Assembly: GCA_034770075.1 (NCBI GenBank)
Contig: CM068379.1
Location: 21,017,506-21,081,505 of the forward strand
Direction: 5' to 3'
From: Aralia elata
Taxonomy: Eukaryota > Streptophyta > Magnoliopsida > Apiales > Araliaceae
Length of the DNA stretch: 64,000 nucleotides
Shown: positions 1 through 10,728 of the stretch, in pieces
Position numbering within the stretch: position 1 is the first letter of the stretch
Layout: every line of letters begins with the position of its first letter
Notes under the pieces: generated by a model
What the model was told of the DNA's origin: nothing
What the model saw: the letters and a program-made list of their open reading frames with translations, nothing else
Databases searched by the model: none
Position numbers and translations under genes: made by a program

Positions 1-171
1 ATTGCATTCAATATATAAATCAAATACGTTTATATTAAAATAAAAAACTTACAAATTTTGCATTCAATATATAGCCACCAACGCTGCATTCATTACATAT
101 CTACCCAAAATAATACATATCTATTCTTCAATCTAATAAATGCATACATAGACCAAACACAACAAACAAAA
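1..171. other. AT-rich flank, no gene seen
   Basis: No coding region or recognisable repeat was seen. It lies just downstream, in minus-strand sense, of the stop codon of the GRF-type pseudogene that starts at 659. Confidence 0.4.
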
Positions 172-659
172 TCAACCTACTTTAATCTCCACTTGCTTAG
201 TCAAATTTCCAATTTCTAACAATGTTTTCTTTGTCTCAACCTTGGTCTCACAAAAAGTTTTATTGTACCCAATATATAATATCACCACAATTATTGTAAT
301 CAGCATGATGCCCCCACACAATCCTCTCCCTTGTTCTGCAATTTTTCATCTCAGCCTCCATGTGTCGAATCCTTTTTAGCAGACCCAGAATAACCATTTT
401 TGACCTATCGCACATTGGGGAATCACACCAGGCAATGTACTTGCAACCACGTCTTGGATTTTCCTATAAGAAAGCATTTTTGAAGCATTTCAAAGTCACA
501 AGAAAGAATATTTGGATTTGTTTTAGATGAAAAGAAATCAAAAGATAGGGTTCTTATAGAAAATCCACCAACGCCCCAAAACCTTCTTCTTGGATTACTA
601 TCGGTCCATGCAGTTTTTAAGGCCGCATTATTCCCACATCAATATCTATTGCTTGCCAT
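172..659 (-). pseudogene. GRF-type zinc-finger protein pseudogene with C-terminal membrane segment
   Basis: Read on the minus strand from an ATG at 659-657, the first exon encodes a GRF-like zinc-finger start in which the expected Cys-Trp-Cys-Gly is Tyr-stop-Cys-Gly: one zinc ligand and the tryptophan codon are both lost. The motif continues as NNAALKTAWTDSNPRRRF. A plausible intron ends at a TTATAG acceptor, and the second exon starts near 463 with NPRRGCKYIAWCD, the second half of the GRF finger. A one-base frameshift near the RTRER stretch is needed to reach a hydrophobic segment (about 17 residues rich in I, V and L) and a charged tail ending at the stop at 174-172. GRF fingers are known as nucleic-acid-binding modules. 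The family call rests on motif recognition. The stop codon and the frameshift indicate a dead copy. Confidence 0.65.
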
Positions 660-719
660 TTTTTCTTATACTACGTTTGGATTGAGGAAATGGAATAGGA
701 AAAGGAATGGAATGAAATA

Positions 720-1229
720 TGTTAACGCCAAAATCTGACCGCTTGCCAAATCACCAAATAATAAGCTAAGAAGACGTTTACAATGGAGGATATGTAATTG
801 TTTTAGTGTGTGTATGCGGAATAAAGTAATGACACATGAAAATAAAATAATAACACAAGAATTTTACGTGAAAACCCAATTGAAAAAAAGTAAGAAATCC
901 ACTATAAAAATAATATGGAGAGTACAAATTGTTTATCCTCTCTTCCTCACACTCCGTATTTTCTCTCTTTTCTTTATTGTACGTTCTTGTGTTCTCCTCT
1001 CAAACCCTTGTTTATTGCTGTATTTATAGATGCCATATCTACTCAAATCCAATTAGGAGTAGGAGTCCTTTTTAGAATCACCATATAACTATAATTAATG
1101 ACTGATAGATTCCTTTCTAAATTAGATCTCCTTATCTCCCCCAAATAAGGAAACACAATCTTACTTTAATAAGGACTCTCCCCAAATTGGATTACACCTT
1201 GGCTAGACCCAAATAATTACATCCCAACA
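720..1229 (-). repeat. LTR (3' LTR in minus sense) of the non-coding element
   Basis: It matches 3784-4311 over its whole length with scattered substitutions and two small gaps, which suggests an older insertion than the copia element further right. Minus-strand TATAAATA lies at 1028-1021. Confidence 0.8.
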
Positions 1230-1250
1230 TTGCCCCCACTCTCCTGTTAT
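1230..1250 (-). other. Polypurine tract of the minus-oriented LTR element
   Basis: Minus-strand purine run GGAGAGTGGGGGCAA sits directly before the LTR start TGTTGGGATG, the usual site for priming plus-strand DNA synthesis. Confidence 0.6.
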
Positions 1251-1369
1251 AAGTAATCAAAAAGTCCACCATACCCTCTAAGTGCCGTGTCGGTAAAACT
1301 GTTGAACCCACCATATATATTGCCAAATCCATCAGATCGAACACAACACTATAATAGATAACTAACCTT

Positions 1370-1650
1370 ATCACAACCGAACCAACATCACAGCCGAAGA
1401 AATAGATGACCAAATTTATCACAACCGAAGATATAGATAACCAACCTTATCACAATCGAACTAACCTTATTACAACCGAACCAACCTTATCACAACTGAA
1501 GATATAGATAACCAACCTTACCACAACCGAACCAACCTTATCACAACCGAAGATATAGATAACCAACCTTATCACAACTGAACTAACCTTATCACAAACG
1601 AACCAACCTTATCACAACCGAAGATATAAATAACCAACCTTATCATAACC
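1370..1650. repeat. Tandem repeats with ACCTTATCACAACCGAA core
   Basis: A roughly 17-bp core recurs about ten times. It is organised into longer units of about 55-60 bp that also carry GATATAGATAACCA. The array lies inside the non-coding LTR element. Confidence 0.8.
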
Positions 1651-1654
1651 GAAA

Positions 1655-1915
1655 GAATGCTCCCGAACACTAGGGAAGCTTTGACCTTATAGCACCATCA
1701 GACCTTATATTGCCAAAATAGTCGTCCCGAACCTGGTGGGAGACTTCGACCTTATATTGCCATCATAGCCGTCCTAACCCCCGTGGGAGACTCTGACCTT
1801 ATATCGCCAAAATAGCCGTCCCGACCCCGGTGGGAGGCTTCGATCCAACCTTATATCACCATCCGACCTTATATTGCCATAATAGTTGTCCCGATCCCAA
1901 TGGGAGGCTTCCATC
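1655..1915. repeat. Tandem repeats of about 62-65 bp
   Basis: Four diverged units contain GACCTTATATTGCCA, then an ATAGCCGTCCCGA-like stretch, then GGTGGGAGACTTCG. They directly follow the CCGAA array. Confidence 0.7.
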
Positions 1916-2202
1916 TGAGGGGATGACTCTGGTTTATCCCTCTCCTTTCGGGCAAGTGCCGCGGGAATATCACTTCGAGGGGACGAACTATGACTGTCCT
2001 CAACCTTCCAGGCTAATGCCGTAGGAATATCACTTCGAGGGGATGAACTATGACTGTCTCCGACCTTCCGCACTAATGCCGCAGGAATATCACTTCGAGG
2101 GGACGAACTATGACTGTCCCTATTAAGATCTGAAGAGACCTTCCGCCTTCTCCGTTCGGATCCTCCCCTACTTTCACTGCTTGCCTTTTGTGAGCGACTC
2201 AT
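1774..2202 (-). CDS. Repeat-encoded Ser/Arg-rich ORF in the non-coding LTR element
   Basis: This minus-strand frame (142 codons) runs in the same sense as the LTR element and starts MSRSQKASSES. It has a basic Arg/Ser-rich head and then three copies of a 23-residue unit with core DSHSSSPRSDIPAALA, which arise from three 69-bp DNA repeats. The last third has no recognised motif. It is not a gag or pol domain I recognise. The open frame may be a by-product of a repeat unit whose length is a multiple of three, so translation is doubtful. Confidence 0.25.
   Translation of the reverse strand: MSRSQKASSESRGGSERRRRKVSSDLNRDSHSSSPRSDIPAALVRKVGDSHSSSPRSDIPTALAWKVEDSHSSSPRSDIPAALARKERDKPESSPQMEASHWDRDNYYGNIRSDGDIRLDRSLPPGSGRLFWRYKVRVSHGG
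1948..2130. repeat. Three tandem 69-bp units
   Basis: Each unit carries GGAATATCACTTCGAGGGG, then ACGAACTATGACTGTCC and a variable CAACCTTCCAGG-like tail. The 69-bp length keeps the minus-strand frame open. Confidence 0.85.
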
Positions 2203-2837
2203 GCGCCTGCTCCTTTCATACCGAGGACCGTCCGAACGATAGGTCCTGGATCGGTCCCCTGGCGAATGTCCTCGATGCCAATGTGATGTAATCCAAAGTG
2301 AGCTACCATCGCTCGAAGTGAGTCGTTATTGCCCGAAGTGTCATGGGCGAACATCTTTTGAAGTGTGCTGAAACCTAAACTCTAATTCTGATTTTAGTGC
2401 CAAAGTTGGAGTCCAAAGTTGCTCAATTTAAGATGTCGAAGATAATTCCAAACTGTTAAGGCCAAGGTTAAAGTTCGTTTCGCACATTCGAGACCCATTC
2501 CAAATAACTGATTTGGACTAATGAGAAAGATTAATTTCCTAATGTGCCCAAATCAAATTGCCTTCTCCAAAGAAGAATACTCGAAATCCGAAGAGATGCC
2601 TGAATAGGTATCAAAGCTGAGAAAAATCACGTTACTGTTAACTCCATACACACGCAAGGCTGCCAATGGGAGCCCCTAATAAACTGTCGTATCGATATTA
2701 AAGCATGAACATGGGACTCATCAATAAACCGTCAAATCTATAGAGGAAATTGTCGAGGACCATAGGAGAAGTTGCTGAAGGAAATAGCCGCTATTGCTTA
2801 GGGATTATTTTGTAATCGGTCAGGTATACTTGTCAAA

Positions 2838-2995
2838 ATGGAGTCTACGCCGAAGTGGGGTATATGTCGAACCCGAAGTGGAATCTACGCCGAACTCGAG
2901 TATATGCCGAACCCGAAACGGAATCTACGCCGAAGTGGAGCATATGTCGAACCCGAAATAAAATCTATGCCGAACCCGAAGTGGAGTCAACTAAA
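2838..2995. repeat. Tandem CCGAACCCGAAG repeats
   Basis: About five units of 26-60 bp combine TATATGCCGAACCCGAA and GGAATCTACGCCGAAG. Loose GCCGAAG copies continue to about 3420. Confidence 0.7.
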
Positions 2996-3763
2996 CTTTC
3001 TCTGCCGAACTATCTTGGTCGAGACTATAAAAAAGATGATGATGAAGCCATAGTGGGAAAATATGTCATGTGCCTATACAATAGCTGAAACTTTTTGACT
3101 TTGTTTTTGCCGAAGTGTTGTAATCCGAAGTGACTAAAATTATGATGCCGAAGTCCATTGACTATGTATGGCGGAAGCTTGTAAGATGCCGAAGTCCATT
3201 GACTATTTATGGAGAGGTTGACTGATTGTACAATAGGAACAATTTTCCTAAAGATGATTTACCGAAGAGAAGTTATATTTGTCGATGCCGAAGATGATTA
3301 TTTTTTATTGTATCGAAACCTGAAGATGGTGGGATCCATGCCGAAGAAATCCGATGTTGGAGAGATAGGCTCCTAAGCCTTGGTTGAATCCGAATTCAAA
3401 TTGGCCATGACCGAAGCCACATAGAAACCGACCAGCATAACTTGTTTTTGTAAAAGGGTAAATGACCATGGTTGTGCGAACTGAATCCCGAACCACGAAT
3501 GAAAGCATACACTGTTCGAACACACGAATAACTTGTTAAAGAATAATCGAAAACATAACTGATAAATCCAAACATGTAGTCGAATATGGTTTTCTTTTTG
3601 AAGGAAACCAATTTTTGTATCAAAGCCAACGTTTGAAGAGATGTCCGAACATATATGTGTTCTATGGAGGGGGTGCACGGGGAACGGGCACGCAGAGCGG
3701 CGCGCGGGGGCGCAGAGCGATGCGCTAATGGTGAATCGGTGATTTTAATTAACACTAAAACAA

Positions 3764-3783
3764 GGCCCTCCTTCTAGTGCCAA
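3764..3783 (-). other. Primer-binding-site candidate of the minus-oriented LTR element
   Basis: The minus strand reads TTGGCACTAGAAGGAGGGC immediately after the LTR end GTTAACA. The matching tRNA was not identified. Confidence 0.4.
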
Positions 3784-4311
3784 TGTTAACGCCAAAATCT
3801 GATCGCTCGCCAAATCACCAAATAACAAGCTAAGAAGGCGTTTATAATGGAGGATATGCAATTATTTTAGTGTATATATGTGGAATAAAGTAATAACACA
3901 TGGAAATAAAATAATAACACAAGAATTTTACGTGGAAACCCAATTGGGAAAAAATCACGGGAGAGATAAGAAATTCACTATAAAAATAATATGGAGAGTA
4001 CAAATTGTTTATCCTCTCTTCCTCCTCCTCATACTCCATATTTTCTCTCTTTTCTTTGTTGTACGTTCTTGTGTTCTCCCCTCAAACCCTTGCTTGTTGT
4101 TGTATTTATAGATGCCATGTCCACTCAAATTCAATTAGGAGTAAAAGTCCTTTTTAGAATTATCTTATAACTATAATTAATGACTGATAGATTCCTTTCC
4201 AAATTAGATCTCTTTATCTCCCCCAAATAAGGAAACACAATCTTACTTTAATAAAGACTCTCCCCAAATTGGGTTACACCTTGGCTAGACCCAAATAATT
4301 ACATCCCAACA
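3784..4311 (-). repeat. LTR (5' LTR in minus sense) of the non-coding element
   Basis: This is the direct repeat partner of 720-1229. It has a minus-strand TATAAATA box at 4110-4103, and the base after its right end begins GAATG. Confidence 0.8.
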
Positions 4312-4969
4312 GAATGATTTTTTAGTATTCTATGTGCATATTTGGTTAGTGTTAGGAATACATCCAAGAATAAAATAAATAAAACAGTGACCTAAATACC
4401 CCCAAATGTTCAGTTTTAACTTAAATTCAATTCACTTTTAAAATTGACTCATATTTCTCTAGATTTTTTTTTTATAATTATATCTTTCTTCTTCTTTTTT
4501 ATCTACTTGTAATTTTTCTATTTTTTCTTTATTTTTTCCCTCTATCTTTATTATTTTCATAACCTTTATACAACAATTAATTAATATTAATAGGACTATA
4601 GAAAAACTAGTTAAGCTTGTAACCACATACATTTACTAGATATGACAAAAAAATATAACTTTTTAATTAATCTAATAATTAATTCAAGTCCTTAAATCAA
4701 TATATTAACTTTATTTTAATCGATGAAAACTAAAGATATATAGTGTAAAATAAAATACAACCAACAAAATTAAATCAACTAGTATAGTACCCCACTCAAT
4801 AATATAAAGTAATGATAAATCTAATGACATAACGGATAACTTTATCATTCAACAACTAACAATTTAATAAAATATCTAATCAACCAGTAATGCATCCCAT
4901 CAATAAATCCTAGACAAAAATCCAATATCATCATTCAATAACCAACAACATAGTAAAGTATCTAAATAA
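4312..4969. other. AT-rich stretch, no gene seen
   Basis: Low-complexity AT-rich sequence with no long open frame or recognisable element ends. Confidence 0.4.
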
Positions 4970-5191
4970 CTAGTATAGCACTCTACTCAATAAATTCTTG
5001 ACAAAACCCTCTTTTCGCTCATTAGGAAGGCTAAAGAATACCATCAACTCTTGCTCACGAGCAAGCTTACACGTGACCTTGCTACACTCATTATCAGTTA
5101 GACCGGGTACATTACTCAACGCATTGCTAAGATTCTTGCGTTGCTCATTTGTTTGGATCTCTTCATCTAACTCCCGCAGCAGATAGAGCAT
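4970..5191 (-). pseudogene. Fragment resembling a PIF/Harbinger Myb-like accessory protein tail
   Basis: A 73-residue frame contains NEQRKNLSNALSNVPGLT and then a stretch ending FSLPNERKEGFVKNLLSRV. The pattern 'leu-rich helix, PGLT-D/N-E, then F-x-LP-x-x-x-K-x-x-F-V-x-x-L-L' resembles the C-terminal part of Myb/SANT-like ORFs that accompany Harbinger transposons. No N-terminal Myb domain was found upstream on this strand. The identification is weak and the fragment is probably inactive. Confidence 0.3.
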
Positions 5192-5911
5192 ATCATTTTA
5201 CAGTCAAGATCCTATAACAAGGCAACCCATTGAAATAAATGACACATTCAATAATTATGAAGTTGCCGATCAAATTACATATAATTGAACAAATTACCAA
5301 ATAATATAGGCATATTCACACAAAAAGCCTTCTAGACAAAATCAAACAATATCTATATATCTCAGTTATATATATATTATCAAAAATCATACCAGAAATT
5401 AGTGAGATTTGGAAGGAATTTGATTCTTGGACAGATTCGAATTACCTGAGGAAAAAAAACCTGCGATTAGATCTGAACTTCCAGCACTAGTAGAGATTTG
5501 AAATAAAAATCGATTATTGGAGGTGTGAGGAAAAAGATTGTGTAATTTTAGCGATCTCAATGAAGGTGTTGATGGATGCCCTCATCTTCTCTCTTTCTCT
5601 CGTCGTTCTCTAGCAAATGAAACAATCGAACGATCGCTGCCAATCTGACCCATAAATGTCGTGTTTCATGTAGGGGTATTTTTGTCAATTGACTTCAAAT
5701 AAGAGATGGAATGATCCATTCCTACCTCCTCCTCCTCCTAGAATGAATTTTTGTTTTTTCAGTTGAGTAGCATTCCAGTCGGAATACATCATTCCGTCAG
5801 AATGGAAAAACCAAACAAGATATTTTTTATTCCAACGGAATAATTTATTCTATTCTCTCTCATTCCACTAATCCAAACACAACATAAAAAATAAATAGAA
5901 TAAAAATCATA
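5192..5911. other. No gene seen; contains possible transposon right end
   Basis: The sequence is AT-rich. From about 5740 to 5885 it has GGAATG/CATTCC-rich subterminal sequence ending in the inverted terminus described for 671-5885. Confidence 0.35.
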
Positions 5912-5986
5912 AATTCTTGGATTACTATCAGTCCACGCAGTTTTTAAGGCCGCATTATTCCCACACCAACATCTGTTGCTTGCCAT
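5912..5986 (-). pseudogene. Second GRF zinc-finger first exon fragment
   Basis: The minus strand reads MASNRCWCGNNAALKTAW, then TDSNPR, matching the first exon at 659-580. Here the Cys-Trp-Cys-Gly motif is intact. Homology stops after the NPR codons, and no second exon follows on this side. It forms one arm of a direct repeat of about 82 bp that brackets 671-5885. Confidence 0.55.
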
Positions 5987-5989
5987 TTT

Positions 5990-6427
5990 TTTCTTAGAGA
6001 ATCGTTTAATGTGATAATCAAAGTCGCATTTGTTGAAAATACATATAGCCTGTATATGTATATATTACTATATTTTGGCGCCAAAGTTCCCTCCTTTTTC
6101 TTTCAGCCCACACGTGCCTAAACTTCTATATTTTAAAAGATGTTTAGGAGTCAATTTTTCTATAATACTCTCACTCCGATCAAGCTTGTATACTACGGTG
6201 GTCGAAATGTTTAATTTATAAAAATATAAGAACATTGAGGTTTAATGTCTTAAAATTAAAACATTGAGGTTTAATTTCTAAAATGCAAAAAACTTTAAGG
6301 TTTAAAGTGTATTATGCCTCTGTTTTATAAAGGGAGAGCAGTAAAAATAATTGTCTCCCTTAAAGTTGAGTCACATCTAAATTCTAATTTTCTTTTTTTT
6401 TCATCTTTTATCCCTACAATCTCTCCT
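5990..6427. other. AT-rich stretch, no gene seen
   Basis: Short repeats of AAAACATTGAGGTTTAAT occur near 6230-6300. No element ends or coding signal was recognised. Confidence 0.35.
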
Positions 6428-6437
6428 ATTATCTCAC

Positions 6438-6550
6438 TCATATTTTATAATTTTTATTTAAAATTTATTTATTTATTTTAAATATACACAATGCATATTT
6501 TATAATTTTTATTTAAAATTTATTTATTTACTTTAATTGCACACAATGTG
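6438..6550. repeat. Tandem duplication of about 60 bp
   Basis: The block CATATTTTATAATTTTTATT plus its following AAATTTATTTATTTA run appears twice in a row, each followed by ACACAATG. Confidence 0.7.
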
Positions 6551-6638
6551 TGCTACATTATAAACTAGAAACTAATAGACCATACACGAGCCCTTTTTCA
6601 CAAAATTGCAGTAAGAATGTCTTTTTGATCATATTGGA

Positions 6639-6800
6639 ATTTGGTTAGGGTGAAATTGAAAATCAACTTCACATAGTAAGTTATATACTTTTTCATTACC
6701 AATACAATTGTACAACTTACCAATACAATTTTAATGTAATAAAAAAATATATAACTTACTATGGGGAAGTTGATTTTCAAACTTCACCCTAACCAATCCC
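6639..6800. mobile_element. MITE, 162 bp, with 11-bp target duplication
   Basis: The two halves form a near-perfect hairpin: ATTTGGTTAGGGTGAA at the left and its reverse complement TTCACCCTAACCAAT at the right, with inverted homology extending about 60 bp inward. ATCATATTGGA flanks both ends (6628-6638 and 6801-6811), an 11-bp target duplication. That length fits a Mutator-like MITE. Confidence 0.8.
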
Positions 6801-7063
6801 ATCATATTGGACCATTCGAGACGTTTGGGCACAGTGGTTAGAATCCAATTTCAAGTGACTTCGATTAAGAGTAGCAATTTTCATTATACTTTCCATGGTA
6901 CACTTGCTTCTATTTTAAAATTTGTTACTTCACAACCAAACAATAACAAAGTCCGAATTTCTTTTTTGTGGGGTCAAAATTACTATGAAATTATAATAAT
7001 TTGATGGAGTTCGTTGACAGCACTCCAAGCCAAATTTTTTGAATAATTTTACTTTTTGATTAC

Positions 7064-7537
7064 TGATTACGACCTACTCCTCGAGAGTGGTTCAGCTCGT
7101 GGATCCCTTGATCGCTCGGACCTGCACAGAATGTCCACACTTTAGTCTACAGCTGAGCAGTTGTGGGACGCTTCCGGTGTAAAAGGTCAGTGAACAAGGT
7201 CAAGGGATATATTATCAAAAATGTGTGTCAGCCTCAAATATAAAAGTATCTCTAACATTTTCTTACAATTGTGTACCTCCTTATATAGTTCATGTTCTCA
7301 TCCCTTTAGTCTATCCAATCAAGTATATGGGTAAGTATTTTGGTGGAAGTTGTCTCATCGCCTGACGCTCGCGCTGTTCGAGAAGCGACTGTGTGGAACC
7401 CTCTGTCAAAAAGTGCCCCTTGGGCTCCCTTGACTTTCTCAGCACGTCTTACTTGAGCAAGTCATTACCTGATGTCCATTAGGCCTGAACCAAGCAGAAG
7501 TTGACTGGGCCTATGCACCTGGGCCTATATCCTAACA
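7064..7537. mobile_element. Probable solo LTR, 474 bp
   Basis: It begins TGATTACGACC and ends ATATCCTAACA, and is flanked by ATTAC (7059-7063) and GTTAC (7538-7542), a five-base duplication with one change. A TATAAAAG box lies near 7240. The composition is richer in GC than the flanks. No internal genes. Confidence 0.55.
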
Positions 7538-7542
7538 GTTAC

Positions 7543-8840
7543 ATACATAAAGCATATATTTGATTAAGATAATATAAAAACAAGTTTTCTAATTTGACCT
7601 CATATATTTAAAAATTTATCAGATTTTAGTGAGGTCAAATTATGTATTACACCTAATTTTCAAATTTTTTCATATATTACAAATTATTATTTTTCAATAT
7701 GGTCAATTAACCCTACACTTCCCTGAATAAATTATCCTACTCCAATAAAGGTCTCTCCGGTATTTACCAGCAATCTAGAGTTAGATTATATACAAGAACT
7801 ATAAAGTATTCTGAATTTTTTAGTATGCTAATTTTTTTAATTTCTTGATCTACAACATGTTAACATATTTTTTAAAATAAATCTTTGGTTATTAACATGG
7901 CATAGATTCAAGAATAAGCATCATTTTTAAAGATGGAAAATATATGAACAAATGTGGAGTGTATTTGTATATATTTTTGTTACTGTAGTCCACGATATAA
8001 TAAATTAAATATGTTAAGCAAATATTACTGTGAGTTTATATAGTTGATCATAGGGTGTCATATTTTCTGATTTATGTCTATGTTCTTACCATATAAATTT
8101 CAGCTTTGTGTTCCAGCTCTACGATCGTATGCTCTATTTCTTCTAATTGGCAATTGGTAAAATGTAGACTTTTATTCATTTGAAACTTTGAGTTATACGA
8201 TGATATTCTCAATGATCTCTTGACTTTAAGCTCTGGGAACGTTGATCTTTAAGTGAATTTTTCCTTCTTTTACACTCTACGTTACGACTTTAAGATTGAG
8301 ATCTCTTAGCAAGTGCTTCCATGATTCTTTAGATCTTCTTATTTTTAACTTATATTTGAACAAGCCTATATATGAGGGGTAATGATCCATAACAAGTATT
8401 GTTATAAATCAAAAATGGGCATATACCATCTCCACCTTACAATACAATATCTAACGAACGTGATTGAAATGGAATTAACAACATCGCTACAAATAATGGT
8501 AGACGGGTTTTGGATGAAATTACCCGTAAAGTCAACTTTAGTCAAAGTACAAATCAAGCATGGTAACTACTGTCCGCTACTAATTGTAGCAGACACAAAT
8601 CAGAAAGACTTGCACAGCGAACGTGAATAGATGCAAATCCACAAGTCCTAATCAGATTATCTCCCCTGCTACCCAGCCCTAACCGTAAAGCTACCCACAA
8701 TAACCCTACTCCGTTCCTATACTGAATCGGTAAGTTTGCCCACATCTCTCCTCTACAAGTTCGATTTGGATCAAAATTGACTAATTTCTCCAGCAAAATC
8801 GACTGAATTCTCGGTCGATTTTGCCTTCTTCTTACATTGA
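7543..8840. other. No gene supported
   Basis: AT-rich sequence with only short frames (such as 8382-8630 on + and 8554-8859 on -) lacking recognisable motifs. I see no element boundaries. Confidence 0.35.
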
Positions 8841-8841
8841 A

Positions 8842-9075
8842 TTGGTAAGTTTTCTTCAATTTTTTATAAACAATTGATAATTGGTAGCATTCAAAATTGG
8901 GTGTTAAAATAAGTTTTCTTCAATTTACTATAAACAATTGATAATTAGTAGCATTCAAAATTGGGTATTAAACTAAGTAGTCATTAATTTGCTATAAACA
9001 ATTGATGTCGCCTGCAATATTCGGTGTTAAATTAAGTTTTCTTCAATTTGCTATGAACAATGGATGTCATGATTG
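8842..9075. repeat. Tandem repeats of about 65 bp, three to four units
   Basis: The unit has TAAGTTTTCTTCAATTT, then ATAAACAATTGATAATT and GCATTCAAAATTGGGTGTTA. It is repeated with increasing divergence. Confidence 0.75.
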
Positions 9076-9299
9076 ATTAATAATTAAGAACGAGGATGAA
9101 ATTAAAAAGGTTTGAGAACAAGATTATTAAGATTTTATTCATCATATTCTTCTTCTCAAAAGATAATTATTGGACTATTTTTAATACAAAATAATTATTT
9201 TATTACTGTAATTACAATCTATTTTTATTGTTGTATTTACAATCTGTTTTAAGAATTTGTTTTGTCGCTTGATTAATCAGATTTGGGGGGTGTAGCTGC

Positions 9300-10728
9300 C
9301 TGGTTACACAACCTTAACTTATCTCAGATATGGAGCATTTGGGTTTGGAGTTATACACTAAAGGTTCTGATGTGTTGGTAGCAGGTATGAGGGTGGAACC
9401 TTCTCTTATTTTGCGGATTAAAGAAGCCCAAAAGGAGGATGGTGAGTTGTGGGCTATAGTATAGACTATGGATGATGGTAGGTAGCCCGAGTTTCGCATT
9501 GATGAACAAGGTGTGATATGGTTTGGTAAACGGTTATGTGTTTTAGTGGATCCAATGATTCGTGAGGCAGTGTTGACCGAAGCTCATAGTTCACCATTTT
9601 CTATTCATCTGGGGTCTACAATGATGTATAAGGATTTGAAGGAGAATTTCTGGTGGAACGAAATAAAAAGGGATGTAGCTACATTTGTGAGTAAATGTCT
9701 TATTTGTCAACAAGTGAAAATAGAGCATCAACGGGCTGGTGGTTTGTTGTAACAGTTAGATATTCTAGTATGGAAGTGGGATGACATTTTGATGGACTTT
9801 GTGACTAGTTTACCGAGGACTCTTAGGAAGAATGTTGTTATTTGGGTGGTAGTGGATCGTTTGACCAAATCGGCTCATTTCCTAGCTATCCGTGAGGATT
9901 TTTCGGTAAATAAGTTAGCAGATATTTTTCAACGTGAGATTGTTAGGCTTCATGGGACTCTAATTTCTATTGTTTTAGATCGAGATCTGCGGTTTACTTC
10001 TCGATTTTTGAAAGGATTTCAACGAGCTTGGGGAACGCGACTTAATTATAGTATAGCTTTTCATCTGAAACAAATGGGCAATCAGAGAGAACTATTCAGA
10101 CATTAGAAGACATATTGCGATCTTGTGCTTTAGAATGGACAAGAAACTGGGATGATTATTTGAGATTGGTGGAGTTCGCATATAATAACAGTTGGCAAAC
10201 TAGTATTGGTAAAGCTCCTTTTGAAGTATTGTATGGTAAGAAGTGTCGAGCTCCGACTTGTTGGGATGAGGTTGGAGAAAGGGTAATAGAAAGGCCTGAC
10301 TTGGTAAGGATTACTACGGAGAAGGTAGTGGTGGCTAAAGAAAAATTGAAAAAAGCTCGATCGCAAAAGAGTTATGCTGATATTTATAGGAAGACTCTTG
10401 AATTCACACCTGGTGAACATATGTTTTTGAAAGTCTCTCCGTGAAAAGGTGTTTGAAGGTTTGGTTTGAAAGGAAAGCTTAGTTCGTGTTTCATTAGCCC
10501 TTTTGAAGTTCTTGAGAGAGTTGGAGAGGTGGCATATCGGGTGACTTTGCCTCCATAGTTATCACATGTGCATAATGTCTTTCATGTTTCAGTATTAAGG
10601 AAATATAATTATCATCCACTTCATGTTATGCAATACCCGTTATATAAGATTCGAGAAGATCTTACTTGTGAGGAAGAAGGTGAGGCAACTTTAGATCGTC
10701 AAGAGCAGGTTATGAGGAGGAAGACAAT
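9300..10728 (+). pseudogene. Ty3/gypsy integrase and C-terminal region, disrupted
   Basis: In order, the fragments show the stretch before integrase, the zinc-binding HHCC region (...EAHSSPFSIHLGS... and KCLICQQVK at 9513-9752), the catalytic core with MDFV, an aspartate in LDRD and the degraded E region (9789-10106), and the helix-rich FAYNNSWQTSIGKAPFE part with GKKCRAPTCWDE (10115-10444). A GPF-like and chromodomain-approach region with LSHVHNVFHVSVL follows to 10728, where reading breaks into the inserted LTR after RRKTI. Several stops and frameshifts (for example near 9464, 9750, 10104 and 10441) make it non-functional. Known role of the intact protein: inserting reverse-transcribed element DNA into chromosomes. 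Confidence 0.85.

Larger units (their letters stand above)
720..4311 (-). mobile_element. Non-coding LTR retrotransposon (LARD-like), minus orientation
   Basis: Two direct repeats of 510 and 528 bp begin TGTTAACGCCAAAATC and end CATCCCAACA, about 3.6 kb apart. On the minus strand each repeat starts TGTTGGGATG and ends GTTAACA, and carries a TATAAATA box (at 1028-1021 and 4110-4103). The base order next to the left repeat reads GGAGAGTGGGGGCAA on the minus strand, a good polypurine tract, and the other repeat is followed on that strand by TTGGCACTAGAAGGAGGGC, a primer-binding-site candidate. These place the 5' LTR at the right and the 3' LTR at the left. The 2.5-kb interior has no gag or pol and is mostly tandem repeats. 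No perfect target duplication was found (AAATA on the left, GAATG on the right). It resembles large non-autonomous (LARD) elements. Confidence 0.75.
671..5885. mobile_element. Possible DNA transposon remnant with imperfect terminal inverted repeats
   Basis: The stretch begins CTACGTTTGGATTGAGG and ends, read in reverse complement, GTTGTGTTTGGATTAGTGG; they share GTTTGGATT in inverted orientation. The minus-strand fragment at 4970-5191 inside it resembles the tail of a Myb/SANT-like accessory protein of PIF/Harbinger elements. The LTR element at 720-4311 would have inserted near its left end. The target duplication is not clear and the inverted match is short, so this is tentative. Confidence 0.25.

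Noticed and set aside
2855..3088. Overlapping repetitive plus-strand frames in the CCGAA region
   Set aside because: Produced by short tandem repeats, antisense to the minus-oriented element.
8554..8859. 101-codon minus-strand frame
   Set aside because: No motif and no homologous neighbours; likely chance.
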